Below, in pieces: positions 1 to 10,689 of a stretch of DNA of 64,000 nucleotides. The translations under genes were made by a program, and so were the position numbers. How positions within the stretch are numbered: the stretch's first letter is position 1; each line of letters starts with the position of its first letter. The stretch is from Thelephora terrestris (Eukaryota; Basidiomycota; Agaricomycetes; Thelephorales; Thelephoraceae): NCBI GenBank assembly GCA_015956445.1, contig WIUZ02000005.1, forward strand, positions 1,054,001-1,118,000. The letters run 5' to 3'. The notes beneath the pieces are model-generated. The model was not told where the DNA came from and searched no databases. It was given only the letters and a program-made list of their open reading frames with translations.

Positions 1-1016
1 CTCTTACACAGGCTGCCATTCCCTTGATGTACTCGGAAACGGCAGCATCGGTCTCTGAACCCCAGCTCGGCAACTGATCCTTCCACGTGCTGAAATCCTC
101 GGCGTATTTAGCAAAAAAGCCTCCAGAAATGTCCATAGCTTCTTGCAGGTCGACTCCTCGCTCTTTCTGGATGACGGTGATGAGGTTGTTGGCTGCGTGA
201 CCACCGGCTTGTTCTTTGTTGTAACTGTAGATATCCTACGAAGAAGTTATGATCAAAAACAGGGAACGACTCTCGGTGAAATTTGGGACTTACATTCGCG
301 GTGAAAAGCATATCACCGGCAATTTTGGTGAGATTCCACAGTGTGGGATGATTGAACACCTCCGGCTGGAGGTCAATCGAAAGAATACATTCGATGATGG
401 CGTACGCGGGGTAAACCCCGCTGTTACCCCTTCGGAGTTCCATGAAATCGCTGAGACCGAGGATGGTACCATCCTCTCGGTTTTGTGCTTCGCGGACGGT
501 GGCGTCGAGGTAGTGGTCGAACGTATCGATGAAACGTTGTCGGGCAGTGGAGCTAGCCGTCGCCAATCGTGCTCTGAACCTGTAAGAAGCACCCCCCCAC
601 CGCTGCGTCAGTGACTTGAGCTGATCTTGAATCGCGATTGGAACCCACTCTCTGGCCATCTTGGCGAATGGCGTTCCGTCGTCCCAGGCGGGGTCTCTCA
701 GCGCATTCATGAACGAATCCGCCATGCGACGAGCACCTTCCCCACCTTCGTCGTCGCTGTAATCGTCCAGGATGAAGGTGGTGTTCAGGTAGTCGCAGCA
801 CGTCCTGTATCCCTCCCGGTCAGCATACGGGTAAGTATGTGCGGCGAGGAACTCGAAAGCAGAATTGGAGAAGTATGTTTGCTTCTCTCCAGAGAGGATA
901 CCGAGGCTATCGATCCAAACTTTGGATTCGGAAGCGACGGCCTCGTAGTGAGGATTGAACGACGGAGAGAAGGGATCTTGGCAGATTCCTGGCAAGTCTG
1001 GGAGTGTGAAGTACAT
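1..1016 (-). CDS. Sesquiterpene synthase (terpene cyclase), C-terminus cut by window edge
   Basis: Class I terpene cyclase, expected to cyclise farnesyl diphosphate to a sesquiterpene skeleton in the cytosol. The aspartate-rich motif ILDDYSDDE lies near residues 82-90. The NSE triad NDIYSYNKE is rebuilt across an intron at 293-236 (GTAAGT donor, TTCGTAG acceptor): exon 1 ends in FTAN and exon 2 opens with DIYSYNKE. I chose the ATG at 1016 (MYFTLPDLPG) because it matches the usual family start; the open frame reaches 1055 only through a GTG. A CATAAATA box lies about 45 bp upstream. The gene runs off the left edge after GMAACVR, where a further intron is likely. A decayed tandem copy follows at 2.0-2.9 kb. 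No P450 or other tailoring gene is visible. The product cannot be told from sequence. Confidence 0.92.
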
Positions 1017-2000
1017 GTTGGATGGGCTGAGGGATGTGATCTTCCACCGTACCACACCACGTATTTATGAAGGTTCGTGGCCCCGTCGACCTCGGAGGTG
1101 TTATCATGGCGTTCAGCGGTTGGCAGCGCCCTTGGAAAGAGGGTGTGTTGAGAGGTCCCTCACAGGATTCAGGGTTTACCACCCAGCGAAGCGAGGAATC
1201 CGGGATTGGCGTTGTCCGAGGGTCGCAAGATCGGTTCTCCCGACGTTGAGTCCCGATATCCTAGATCAGAGCATGTGCATTCTGATTTATCAGGGAGGTC
1301 AAAATTGGCATGGGCTTGTAGTATCGCCTAGAATAGCCCAAATACTTCCACAGATCTTGGGCGCATTCGACGGTTCAGCACTTAGCATTTTCTCACCCCT
1401 ACTGGGGGTCTAGGGTGGCCGGTGGCCGGTGACCATGTGGGGGCAGGATTGGCGCCATACTAACGATCTCAATTCCCTACTAACTTAGTGATGCCAAAAT
1501 GTCCCTAGCCAGTTATTAATGCGCGACACACAGCACCGGTTATCCGACTCGCAACTCAAGACATGAAACCGGTTATGTCAGATGTCAGTGTTTATCTCGA
1601 ACCTCGTGGGCTACATATGGGGTCTGGAAGGACTTGGGCCCTGCCCGCGTCTGCCTTTCTGTGTCACATCTATTACAACTCCGATGTTCAATCGTTTTGT
1701 TGCATTCAGATGTACATACGCGACACAGATATCGAGAAACGACTCAATCTTGCCTAGTGGCACCCGGGAGCAGTGGCTACGGTGTAAGTGGCGTACGTAT
1801 CACAGGTCTTACGAATAGCCCCTCAATAGGGTGGCAAGAAAATTCTACGTCGAAGATGTAGAGGCAATAAAGTTTGACAACTTGATATGTTTCATCATAT
1901 CGTCCTTTCTGCCAGAGCCACTCGCCTGGTTCTCCTCACTTACTCAGCGGAGTTTCCGATGTATCTGGGACCGCTGAGGCTCAGTTTAATCCCACCTTGA
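1017..2000. promoter_or_regulatory. Region between the terpene synthase and its decayed copy; synthase promoter
   Basis: About 1 kb without a supported gene. The synthase promoter should lie at its left end, with a TATA-like CATAAATA (minus strand, about 1060-1068). A short direct repeat of GGTGGCC units sits near 1413-1433. Several short open frames here have no recognisable protein character. Confidence 0.4.
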
Positions 2001-2918
2001 TCCCACCTCCCGCCCAACATTCTAGATCGGACTCCGCGTACCGGAAGACCGCTTCGTCAACCTCTGATCCCACCTGGGTAGCAGTTCCTTATAGCGAAGG
2101 CACCCCTCGGCATAGTCCGCAAAGAACCTTCCAGCGACATCCAAGGCTTCCTGTAGCCCTACTCCTCTTTCCTCCTTAATCGCAGCGAGCTATTCGCCGA
2201 ATGGCCGCCAGCCTGTTCCTTATTATAGCTACAGATAATTTGTTAGTATCCGGTTTGGCAAACATGAGTCCAAGAAAATCTCACTTTGGCGGCGAAAAGC
2301 ATGTTTCAGGCGGGTTTCCTCAGGCTTAACTATGTGACTGTCGTGTGATCGATACCTCCGACTGGAGATCAATTGAGAGAATGCACTCGATCAGGGCGAA
2401 TGCGACTTCCACGCCGCTGTCACCCCAACGAAGCTCCATGACATCCTTCAAAACGGGTAGGCTGCCGTGCTCTCGGTTTTCCGCTTTGCAAACGGTAGCA
2501 CTGAGGTATTGGTCGAAAATGTCGATGAAGCATTGTAACCGTGTTCAGTCGTTCAACTATGGCCTGGCGAAAGCGATGTTATCGTCCCAGCTGGGGTCTC
2601 TCAGCGCGTCCATGAACGAATTCGCCATCGTTCGAGCACCCCTCCTTCCTTCATCGCCACTGACGTCGTCCAAGATAAATGTGACGCCCATATAACTCGC
2701 GGCTGATCCTACATCCGTTCCGGTCGGCATAGAGGTACGGGTGATCCGGAAGGAGCTCAAAACTCAAAAGCATATGTAGGAAAGGATCGTTAACGGCCCG
2801 AGAGAATCCCCAAACTGTCAATCCATGCTTTTGACTCGGGAGTGACGGATTCGGAACGTGGATTGAAGGATGAAGAGAATAGATAAATCTCTGGCAAGTC
2901 CGGAGGTGCGAAATACAT
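2000..2918 (-). pseudogene. Decayed tandem copy of the sesquiterpene synthase
   Basis: The minus strand re-creates the neighbouring synthase in broken pieces. It starts at an ATG at 2918 (MYFAPPDLPEIYL, compare MYFTLPDLPGICQ) and keeps WIDSLGILSG, but meets a TAA about 42 codons in. The frame then shifts. TFILDDVSGDE and ANSFMDALRDPSWDD follow near 2580-2690. Roughly 40 residues are then missing, after which VMELRWGDSGVE and ALIECILSIDLQ appear (about 2360-2460). The remnant of the second metal site, CSYNKEQAGGH, is near 2205-2235, and a final family-like stretch lies near 2030. Stops, frameshifts and an internal deletion make it a pseudogene. Order and orientation match the intact gene, so tandem duplication followed by decay is inferred. 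Confidence 0.85.
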
Positions 2919-3163
2919 CGCTTCGATGGAGTTTCTGGTGGGTGATGGTCCTGCAGATATATTTGAGGTACATATACACCGGGGTTCGTCACTATATCTG
3001 CAAAGGCCCCCTCCTGAGGATTCAGGGGACGGTCATTCCAGTGCCGGAGGTAATAACTGAGCGGGGACGGAGTCTGGGCCTGATCATTTTAATTTTTGGT
3101 GATTGAGTGTGACTTCCGGTCCCATCAGAGCTCCGAATGCTCCTATAGACTCACCGTTGGAGT

Positions 3164-5250
3164 CTACCGTTTGGTCTTTTTTGCAGAACCTCCTTCCCCA
3201 CCTTTGGTCCTCTTCTGATTCGTCGACAGATCAGGAGAAACATCGACTAAACCATCGGCGAACCGTCCGTCCAGCCATGCGATACACTCTTCTTTCGTTC
3301 CCTCCGGATGTTCGAGCTGCCATTCCATAACTTGAGCGAGAGCCCTACCGGTCCAAGGTCCAGGTAGTTCTGGAGCTGATGGTACCGCCTTCAAGTCTTT
3401 CCCCTGCCGGTAAACTCAGTTTTACACACTACCGCCAGAAGTGATGAAAAATATCAGCACCGTAAGAACCGTCTTTGCATCTCCAACTTCCACGAGGTCA
3501 AGTTCCTCGACACGTGAAACAAAGCGGTTGTATGTCTTTATGCATTCTTCAACCTTCCCAGCTGCGAGTTATTTGATGAGCGGAAATCTTAATGGGATGG
3601 AAACCGTCCTACTATCGTAATCCTCAGGGGTCCTCCACAAAGGTAGTAACTCTTGTACCAAAGAGAACAAGATGGATACAGGCCAGGTTGAACCCACGTT
3701 AGGATTGTGCACGGATTTATCCCGCAGTAATAAGCCTGAGGAAAGTTCATAAGAAAGTGTCCAGCACAGTGTAAGAGGATGGACTTACCGATTGCGACTC
3801 TCTCTGGCCGGTCATTGAATCTTTCCCCTTCCAAAGTGGGATTCTTGAGAAGATCTGAGGCCAAAAATAGGGTGGGGATACCGCTGAGATAACTGCTTTG
3901 GTTTCCAAGTTTACAACCATCGCGGAGGACTGATTCTACGGCAGGATGTGCTTTGCCCTTGGCGTCTGTATAAATGATGTTCTTGAACGGGGTTAGAGCA
4001 GATGCGAGGAAGAGGCGAGGTCTAGTTGAGGAGTGTAATGTAAAATGCTGTGACAGGAGTGGATGAATCGCGGGCAGAGGAGAGGGGACGGTTGTTAGAC
4101 TGTGGAGAATGGTAGCGGCCATTAGTCCCTGCAGTGGATCTTTGGGAGTTGACGAAAAGGTCTCCAACACCGTTGCTGGCGTCCAGAATATCGAGGAGTA
4201 AAGCCCCAGTTCGTGGATAAGCTGGATTGCGTGAAGTGGGTCGCGACCTCTCATCATCTTATCCACTTCTTCCCCAACTCGATCCCTAGAGATTTTCTGA
4301 GCGAGAGCGCTCTGGGTCTTCATCAGTGTGAAACAGGGGTGCGCCCACAGAAGTTACGAACTTGGATCTCCTGGCTTGCAGCTGAATCCTTCAGCTCCTG
4401 CGCTAGCTCGTAACCAAATCGACTGGAGAAGCGGATCGTTCTTATCACTCGAAGAGGATCATCAAGAAATGTCTCCCTTGGCGCTAGGGGTGTACGAATC
4501 AGACCATCGCGAAGATCGTCGAGGCCCTAGATTCGAATCAGTTATGTGACGGGAGGACTTCGACGAGGTGAAATTACCTTCTCGGTATAGTCCTCGATCG
4601 AACGTGAATGAACGTTGTAGAACAAGCTATTAATTGTGATATCCCTTCGAAGGGCGTCAACAAGAGGGGTTCCAAACGTCTACGTGACAGAAGGAATCAG
4701 GGGACCGGTTAAAGGTCAGTCGCGGGAAGTCTCAAATACGATTTGGTTCGGAATCCTGCTATCCTCGGCGTACTCTTCTGCCCTAAGGTTCACGAGATCC
4801 AGTTCGGTACCCCAAAGTTTCATCTTTGCGGTCTCGAGGTGTTTAGACTGCTCTGGATTGGCTTCCACAGTTATCGGGTCCCTCACTGACTCATTCTTGT
4901 TGGACTTGAGGAACTCGACCAGGCGATTCGCGAATGAGACGCCTGTCATGTCCTCGATGGCGACGTCGATATCATTGGATTCAGCACCTAAAAGCTGACG
5001 CGACTCAGGAGAAAGCAACACTTATCATGGGCTTATTTCTCCGTACCTTATCTCGAACCCAGCCACCAGCAAACCTGCAGGTCGTTTGAATCCCGTCTTG
5101 TTGCTTAAGGTGTTCAACAAATTCATTCAAGAGTGAGCACAGCCTGCCCTCGACGTCGTTCAGGTGAACCACAGGCGGTAGTATTGGGGTAATGCGCTTC
5201 CTCGACGCGGTGATTGACCGCAGAGACATGGTTCTCGCAAAGGCTCGCAT
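3164..5250 (-). CDS. CCA1: CCA tRNA nucleotidyltransferase (class II), several exons
   Basis: Adds the 3' CCA end to tRNAs in nucleus, cytosol and mitochondria. The head domain carries the nucleotidyltransferase signature RFAGGWVRDK and the metal-binding NDIDVAI, joined over an intron. The next exons hold GTPLVDALRRDITINSLFYN, another hallmark of class II enzymes, then LIRTPLAPRETFLDDPLRVI. The body and tail domains occupy about 4323-3790. The C-terminal exon at 3394-3164 (VMEWQLEHPEGTKEECIAWL) resembles the yeast CCA1 tail. There are two in-frame starts, ATG at 5250 and at 5229. The stretch MRAFARTMSLRSITASRKR is basic and Ser-rich, so the upstream start may give a mitochondrial form, as known for yeast CCA1. 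The exact splicing between 3790 and 3394 was not fully resolved. The gene diverges from VAC8, with 226 bp between starts. Confidence 0.93.
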
Positions 5251-5476
5251 CCGTCAGTTCCCCTGGGCGCTGAATCAGAATCTTTGGTGTGACTTCGATC
5301 TGACCAAAAAAGGAAACTATCACGTGAGCCGTGGCCGAAATCCACGTGGTCTGAGCCCTGCCGTTGGCTCGGTCTAACGACGACAGCCAACTCCTTCTCA
5401 CAACTGCAGGCTCCTCAGGGTTCCGCCTCTATCTCCCTCGTCTCTCCTTAGTTCCCTTATCCTCGAACTCCTCGTT

Positions 5477-7769
5477 ATGGGAAATATCACAAGTTGTTGC
5501 GAGTCTTGCTGTCAGTTTTTCCCCTGTGCTTCTTGGGCATCCAGAACGGCCGTGTTCAACCCTCTGTCCCTTTTCACAGTCCGGTCTAGCAAGTCTCAGC
5601 CGTATGAACCTTTGCTACTGGAAAACGAACGGGAGGCTGTGGCAGACCTGTTACAATTCCTCGAGAGTATGCAATATTCGTGCCTGCGTGCCCTGTGTCG
5701 AGATGCTCACTGCCCCCCCAGATCGGACGAATACCAACTTCTTCTCGGGCCCCCCACTGGCCGCGTTGACAACACTCTCCTTTTCCGACAACGTCGACCT
5801 TCAGCGAAGCGCCGCGCTTGCATTTGCAGAAATCACCGAGAAAGAGGTCCGACCCGTCGGTCGTGAAACCCTTGATCCAATCCTCTTCCTCCTCAGCAGC
5901 CATGACACCGAAGTCCAACGTGCCGCTAGTGCTGCTCTTGGAAACCTTGCCGTAAATAGTATGTACCCCGTGGTGATGTCGTGGCAGCACATTCTGACCA
6001 CCCCTCAGCCGACAACAAGCTCCTCATTGTGAAGCTTGGCGGGCTGGAACCTCTTATCCGCCAAATGTTGAGCCCGAACGTCGAGGTCCAATGCAACGCA
6101 GTTGGTTGTGTCACTAATCTCGCTACCCATGGTATGGACGAGACCCCTTGATAATGATTTCTCTCTCAATTGGCATACAGATGATAACAAAACCAGAATC
6201 GCCAAATCTGGTGCCCTTATGCCTCTCACACGACTCGCTCGCTCAAAGGATATGCGAGTTCAACGCAACGCAACCGGCGCCCTGCTCAACATGACACACT
6301 CAGGTTCGTTACCATGTCCGTACAGACTCCGCAATTAATCAATTGCCCCCGGATCCAGACGAGAACAGGCAGCAACTCGTGAATGCTGGTGCCATTCCCG
6401 TTTTGGTTGGGCTCCTCAACTCTCCAGACACCGATGTGCAATACTACTGTACCACCGCCCTGAGTAACATTGCTGTAGATGGTAAGAATTCCGCTCCTTA
6501 TCTCGACCCCAAGGCGCTTACCTTTCGGTAGGTGCAAATAGGAAGAAACTGGCCCAGAGCGAGCCAAAACTCGTTCAAAATCTTGTCCAACTTATGGATA
6601 GCTCTAGTCTCAAAGTCCAGTGCCAAGCTGCCCTCGCCCTACGCAACCTAGCAAGCGATGGTGGGTCTTAAATTCCTCTTCCCAAGTGCAACGGCTCATT
6701 CCCGTTTCAGAGAAGTACCAATTGGAAATCGTCAAGGCTGACGGTTTGACTCCACTCCTTCGTCTCCTTCAGTCGACATACCTCCCTTTGATACTCTCTG
6801 CGGCTGCATGTGCCCGTAATGTGTCCATCCATCCCATGAACGAGTCCCCGATTATCGAGGCTGGTTTCTTGCAGCCGTTGATCAACCTCTTGGCATTTAA
6901 GGACAACGAGGAGGTCCAGTGTCATGCTATTTCAACTTTGAGGAATCTTGCCGCAAGTTCTGAGAAGAACAAGTGGGCGATTGTTAAAGCTGGTGCTGTC
7001 CAGTCCATTAAGGAGCTGGTTTTGGAAGTGCCCATGAACGTTCAGAGTGAGATGACAGCTTGTGTCGCCGTCCTTGCCCTCAGTGGTATGCCCACACCTC
7101 CTGATCGCCGTATCTGATCTGTCCTGATCACAATTCTCCCTAGATGAACTCAAGGGTCAACTGTTGGAAATGGGGATCTGTGAGGTTTTGATCCCACTCA
7201 CCAACTCTCCTAGTTCCGAGGTCCAGGGCAATAGCGCTGCTGCCCTTGGAAATCTCTCTTCCAAAGATGGCCGGACGGCTTCTGACGACTACTCTGCATT
7301 TAACGAGGTCTGGGACAAGCCTGAGGGCGGCATGCACAACTACTTGTACCGGTTCTTGACTAGCCCCGACGCTACCTTCCAACACATCGCTGTCTGGACA
7401 ATCGTTCAACTCTTGGAGTCTGGCGACCCCCAATTGATCAGCAACATCCGTGGCTCTCCTCTCCTCGCTCCCCACATCAGGCAGCTTGCAACCTCACGCA
7501 ACTCAACCCCTTCTTCCTCCGTCGGCACACCCCATTCTGCACGGTCACACTCAGACCAAGAGACAGACACAGCTGAGGGCCAGGGAGAGATCCAATTATT
7601 GTCCAGGAGGATCTTGGAGTTCATTGATGGAGACGTCGACCTGTCTATGACACCCGGCGCCACTCCTTCACAGAGGCATGTCGCTGGCTCCGTCGACGGG
7701 AGCGTGACCGGGAGGGAGCACGACGAGTTGAGGAGGAGCGTACAGAAGGCCTTCTCCCAGAATCACTAA
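5477..7769 (+). CDS. VAC8: VAC8-type vacuolar armadillo-repeat protein
   Basis: Vacuolar membrane adaptor used in vacuole inheritance, nucleus-vacuole contact and autophagy. The N-terminus [11 protein letters not shown] has Gly2 in a good N-myristoylation context, followed by cysteines for palmitoylation, as in yeast Vac8. Armadillo repeats fill the rest, from [20 protein letters not shown] to [20 protein letters not shown], followed by a low-complexity Ser/Thr tail. Proposed exons: 5477-5510, 5580-5666, 5722-5958, 6009-6131, 6181-6303, 6359-6481, 6532-6660, 6711-7085 and 7144-7769, giving 618 aa (yeast Vac8 is 578). All eight introns are in phase 1. The first intron (69 nt, GTCAGT donor) is in frame, so a form retaining it is possible; I removed it because the joined product fits the family's short N-terminus. 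Confidence 0.95.
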
Positions 7770-8813
7770 ATCCGTTTTCTATTCGTTCCGAAACCTCTTC
7801 GTTTTTTCGCTATGCCTGTGGGTCTCTCGTGATTCGTTGTTGTTGCTTTCCTATCCTATTGTCCTCTCTTGTCTTTCCCATCTATTTCGTTATCCCCTAC
7901 CCTCGAATATTCCCCTTTTTTGGCTGTTGGCCTGTTCATCCCCCCTTCTTTCTCATCGCCCACTGCCATATAGTGTTCAGCCCTGTTTCTCTCGTTGGCT
8001 CCTGGCGAGAGGCCTGTGCTTTCTACTCTGCTTTTGGCGTTCTGTGGTCATATGTGATTTATTTGCATGATAATTGACGACAGGTGTCGGCCACAGCGTT
8101 CCTCCACCCCATATATGACCCCCCTCGTTTCACGTAGACACGTTGCCTCATGCTGCGCCTGTAATGATATAAAAACATGTGATAATTTCCGCTGCGCTAG
8201 GAGCCGGGACGCAAGCGCGTTGAATATTGGTTCATTGAAAACACCTGTATATAGGGTGGTAACAGAAACAGGGTGGTTTCGTGTGGTCGTAACGAGGCGA
8301 TTAGTAGTTTGTAAGATAAGCGGGGTTGGCCAAAGGTTAGAAAAATAGCGACAAGGATTCTGCAAGAGCGAGCGTGATTGGCAGTGATTAAGTACACTAT
8401 ACCACAGATAAAAGGGGGGAGGGCGAGAGACGGAACCGCGCGAAATATCAAACATACACGAGCGAAGGGGAGGAAGATTAGGTAGACGGATGGAGGGGGA
8501 GGGAAAGTAATCTTCTGGATTAAGCTTTTGGCCTGCATTGTCAAGCAGAGACAAGAGGGGATGCAAAAGGCAAGCATAGGTAGGAAAGGGGGAAAGGGAA
8601 ACCGACAGGACACGGGAGGAGGGACGAGGAAGCAATGTAAGAATACAAGAAAGGGTCCTTTTAGTTGGCTACAAACGGAGGACGCCAATCCTTTGCTCCC
8701 TGTTCGGAGCTTAGAGCGATGAAGCGATCAACGGCGTATGCACGAGGGGGTCAGGGTATGAACGAGGGATGTTTTTGAAACACCACCCAAGAAGTCGATC
8801 TTTCCCCTTTCCT
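7770..8813. other. Convergent intergenic region; 3' UTRs of VAC8 and the unknown gene
   Basis: About 1 kb between two convergent stops. The first 280 bp are T/C-rich on the + strand, fitting the VAC8 3' UTR. About 8400-8660 is strongly purine-rich on the + strand, so pyrimidine-rich on the sense strand of the minus gene. The long open frames here are low-complexity and resemble no protein. Confidence 0.5.
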
Positions 8814-10393
8814 TTACGGGGAACGCGGCGAACGCGGCGACCCGACGTATTTGGAGGTCTTCAACGACGAGATGGTGATGTCGACGGAGCCTGTCTCTGC
8901 AGAGAAATTTGCGCTGGCTCCAGAGGGGTCCTTGAACGTTAGCTGCGCGCGCAATCTGAATTGCTTCTCTTCCAGCTTGTGAAAGAGCTTCATTGGGATG
9001 GGGACCCAGAACTTGAGCTTCCAATCCACTCGTGTAGGGTCCTGGTAGGAAAACACGCGATCCCATCTTTTGCTGACAGAGATCCCCTTTGTATAGTCCA
9101 TAGCGCGCAGCACTTCATCCTCGTGCAGTGACTGGCCCTGATACGAAACTTGGTGATCCTGAGTGTGAGAATCAGACTTCGAAAGCGAGGAGTTGGGTGA
9201 CGATGGTAACTCCCGGGACCTGCACTCCAGACTGATTCGGTCCACAGGAGGGGTGTTTTCGTAAAGGGCCCGAGATTGAATGTCCGTTACGCAAATCGTT
9301 CCTTGCCAGGCGTACACACCACTGGTGAAAGGGGGTCAACAGGTGGGAAGGCGGGAACCCTGGTTGAGACTTACTCTTCAATAGTGTCCCAAACCTCGGT
9401 ATTTTTGGGGGCCTCGATACGGACATCGAATCTCTCCGCGTCGAATGCGGCCTGAGCCCTGGCCTGCGCAACAGATGAGGGCCGGGAGAGGGGTAAATCG
9501 GGGATTTCCTCCAGATCATCGATGCACATCACAATATCTTCTTCTGGCACACCCTGTCGATACGCCAAAGTTGCGGCGTCGTTGGCAAGGATATTCTCGG
9601 TAATCGACCCGATATTTAGAACGGGGGTGTTGACGTTGGCGTGCTGGAGAACCGCCGGAGTTTGAGTACGGCCAAGTGGCTTTCGAACTCGAATGTCGCT
9701 CGACTGCATCTTTTTGTCAGTTGTCGCATTCGTGGGCGATGCAGCACCTCTTGATACGTCGCCACGAGCGGGATCGGTGATACTGGGAATCCGGGAACGC
9801 GTGGCACTCTCAAGGCGGCGTCTCCCTTGCTTGAGGGGTTGGGGCATAGGTTCAACACCTATGAGGGTATCGATGGAGGTTGATGAAGTAAGTCGCTGCC
9901 TAACTCGTGGTTGTTGGGGTTGTTCATCTGAACGTGAGAGGAGGCGCTTCCGTTCATTATTAACTGCAGCAGTTCTGGTGGGAATGGAAGATTGAGAAAC
10001 TTCAGCTCTCGGGAATTGTACAGCTGATTTTGCGGAAACGGCCCGCCTCGTAGCCTTTGGCTTGGGGGAGTCGTCGGAAACTGGTGGACGGGGAGTTTCA
10101 GACGAGCTACGGCGCACGGATGAGGCTGATTGGATGATGGCCTGGAGCTTGGACTGAGCGCGGCTGGGCTCTACAGTGGCAGTGCTCGATACGGAGTCAG
10201 TCCTCTGTCTGACATTGTCGATGTTTGGTTTACAATCCTCCGGGAGACCACGCTTCTTCTGAGGACAGGCAGCCGAGCCTGGAAGCTTGAAGACCCGGCG
10301 GTCGACCTGCGACGGGGCGCTCAATTTACGAGGAGTGGAGATCGAGGTTGTCACTGCGGATGCGCTACGTGAATCGCTCTTGGTAGGAGCCAT
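8814..10393 (-). CDS. Unknown protein: disordered basic N-terminus, ordered C-terminal region
   Basis: Not recognised. Two exons, 10393-9375 and 9321-8814, joined by a 53-nt intron (GTAAGT donor, TTCACCAG acceptor) give 508 aa. Residues 1 to about 270 are rich in Ser, Arg, Pro and Gln, with basic clusters (KKRG, RKRLL) that could act in nuclear import. From about residue 270 the sequence looks folded: VLNIGSITENILANDAATLA, an acidic EEDIVMCIDDLEEIPD, then EVWDTIEDGVYAWQGTICV across the splice. The last 100 residues alternate hydrophobic and polar positions (KRWDRVFSYQDPTRVDWKLK, FRLRAQLTFKDPS), suggesting a beta-rich domain. A lineage-specific nuclear protein is possible, but this is inference only. 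It shares a 296-bp divergent promoter with the aminopeptidase gene. Confidence 0.72.
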
Positions 10394-10689
10394 ATCTGAG
10401 GGCGAGGGTGGTGCTCTGTCTGTTGGGGGGGAATAAAGGAGAGAATGACGGTCTGGTATTGACCGGTTTAGTTAGGGAAGAGAGCAAAAAGGGGGCGGCG
10501 CTGCAAAAGCAAGATTGTTGCGGTTAGAAACCACGGCTTTTGTAATTAGCGGCGTCAATAACGAGCCGAGCGAACCCTGGTCGCGACCGACGTGTATTGA
10601 CCGTGTACAGTCCCCGCCGCCACCGTCGTTGTCGTTGATAACCTGCAGAACGCGAGTCAACTGAGGAGGACGACGACCGAAAATTCAAG
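10394..10689. promoter_or_regulatory. Divergent promoter, unknown gene / leucyl aminopeptidase
   Basis: 296 bp separate the two start codons. No clear TATA box was seen. GC-rich stretches around 10580-10630 are the most promoter-like part. Confidence 0.5.

Noticed and set aside
249-614. + strand open frame over the terpene synthase
   Set aside because: It is the antisense shadow of the synthase exon and has no protein-like features.
1017-1055. Upstream extension of the terpene synthase to MVRWKIT
   Set aside because: That codon is GTG; the first ATG in frame is at 1016.
8048-8635. Long minus-strand open frame in the VAC8/unknown gap
   Set aside because: It follows the pyrimidine-rich tract and reads as low-complexity; better explained as a 3' UTR.
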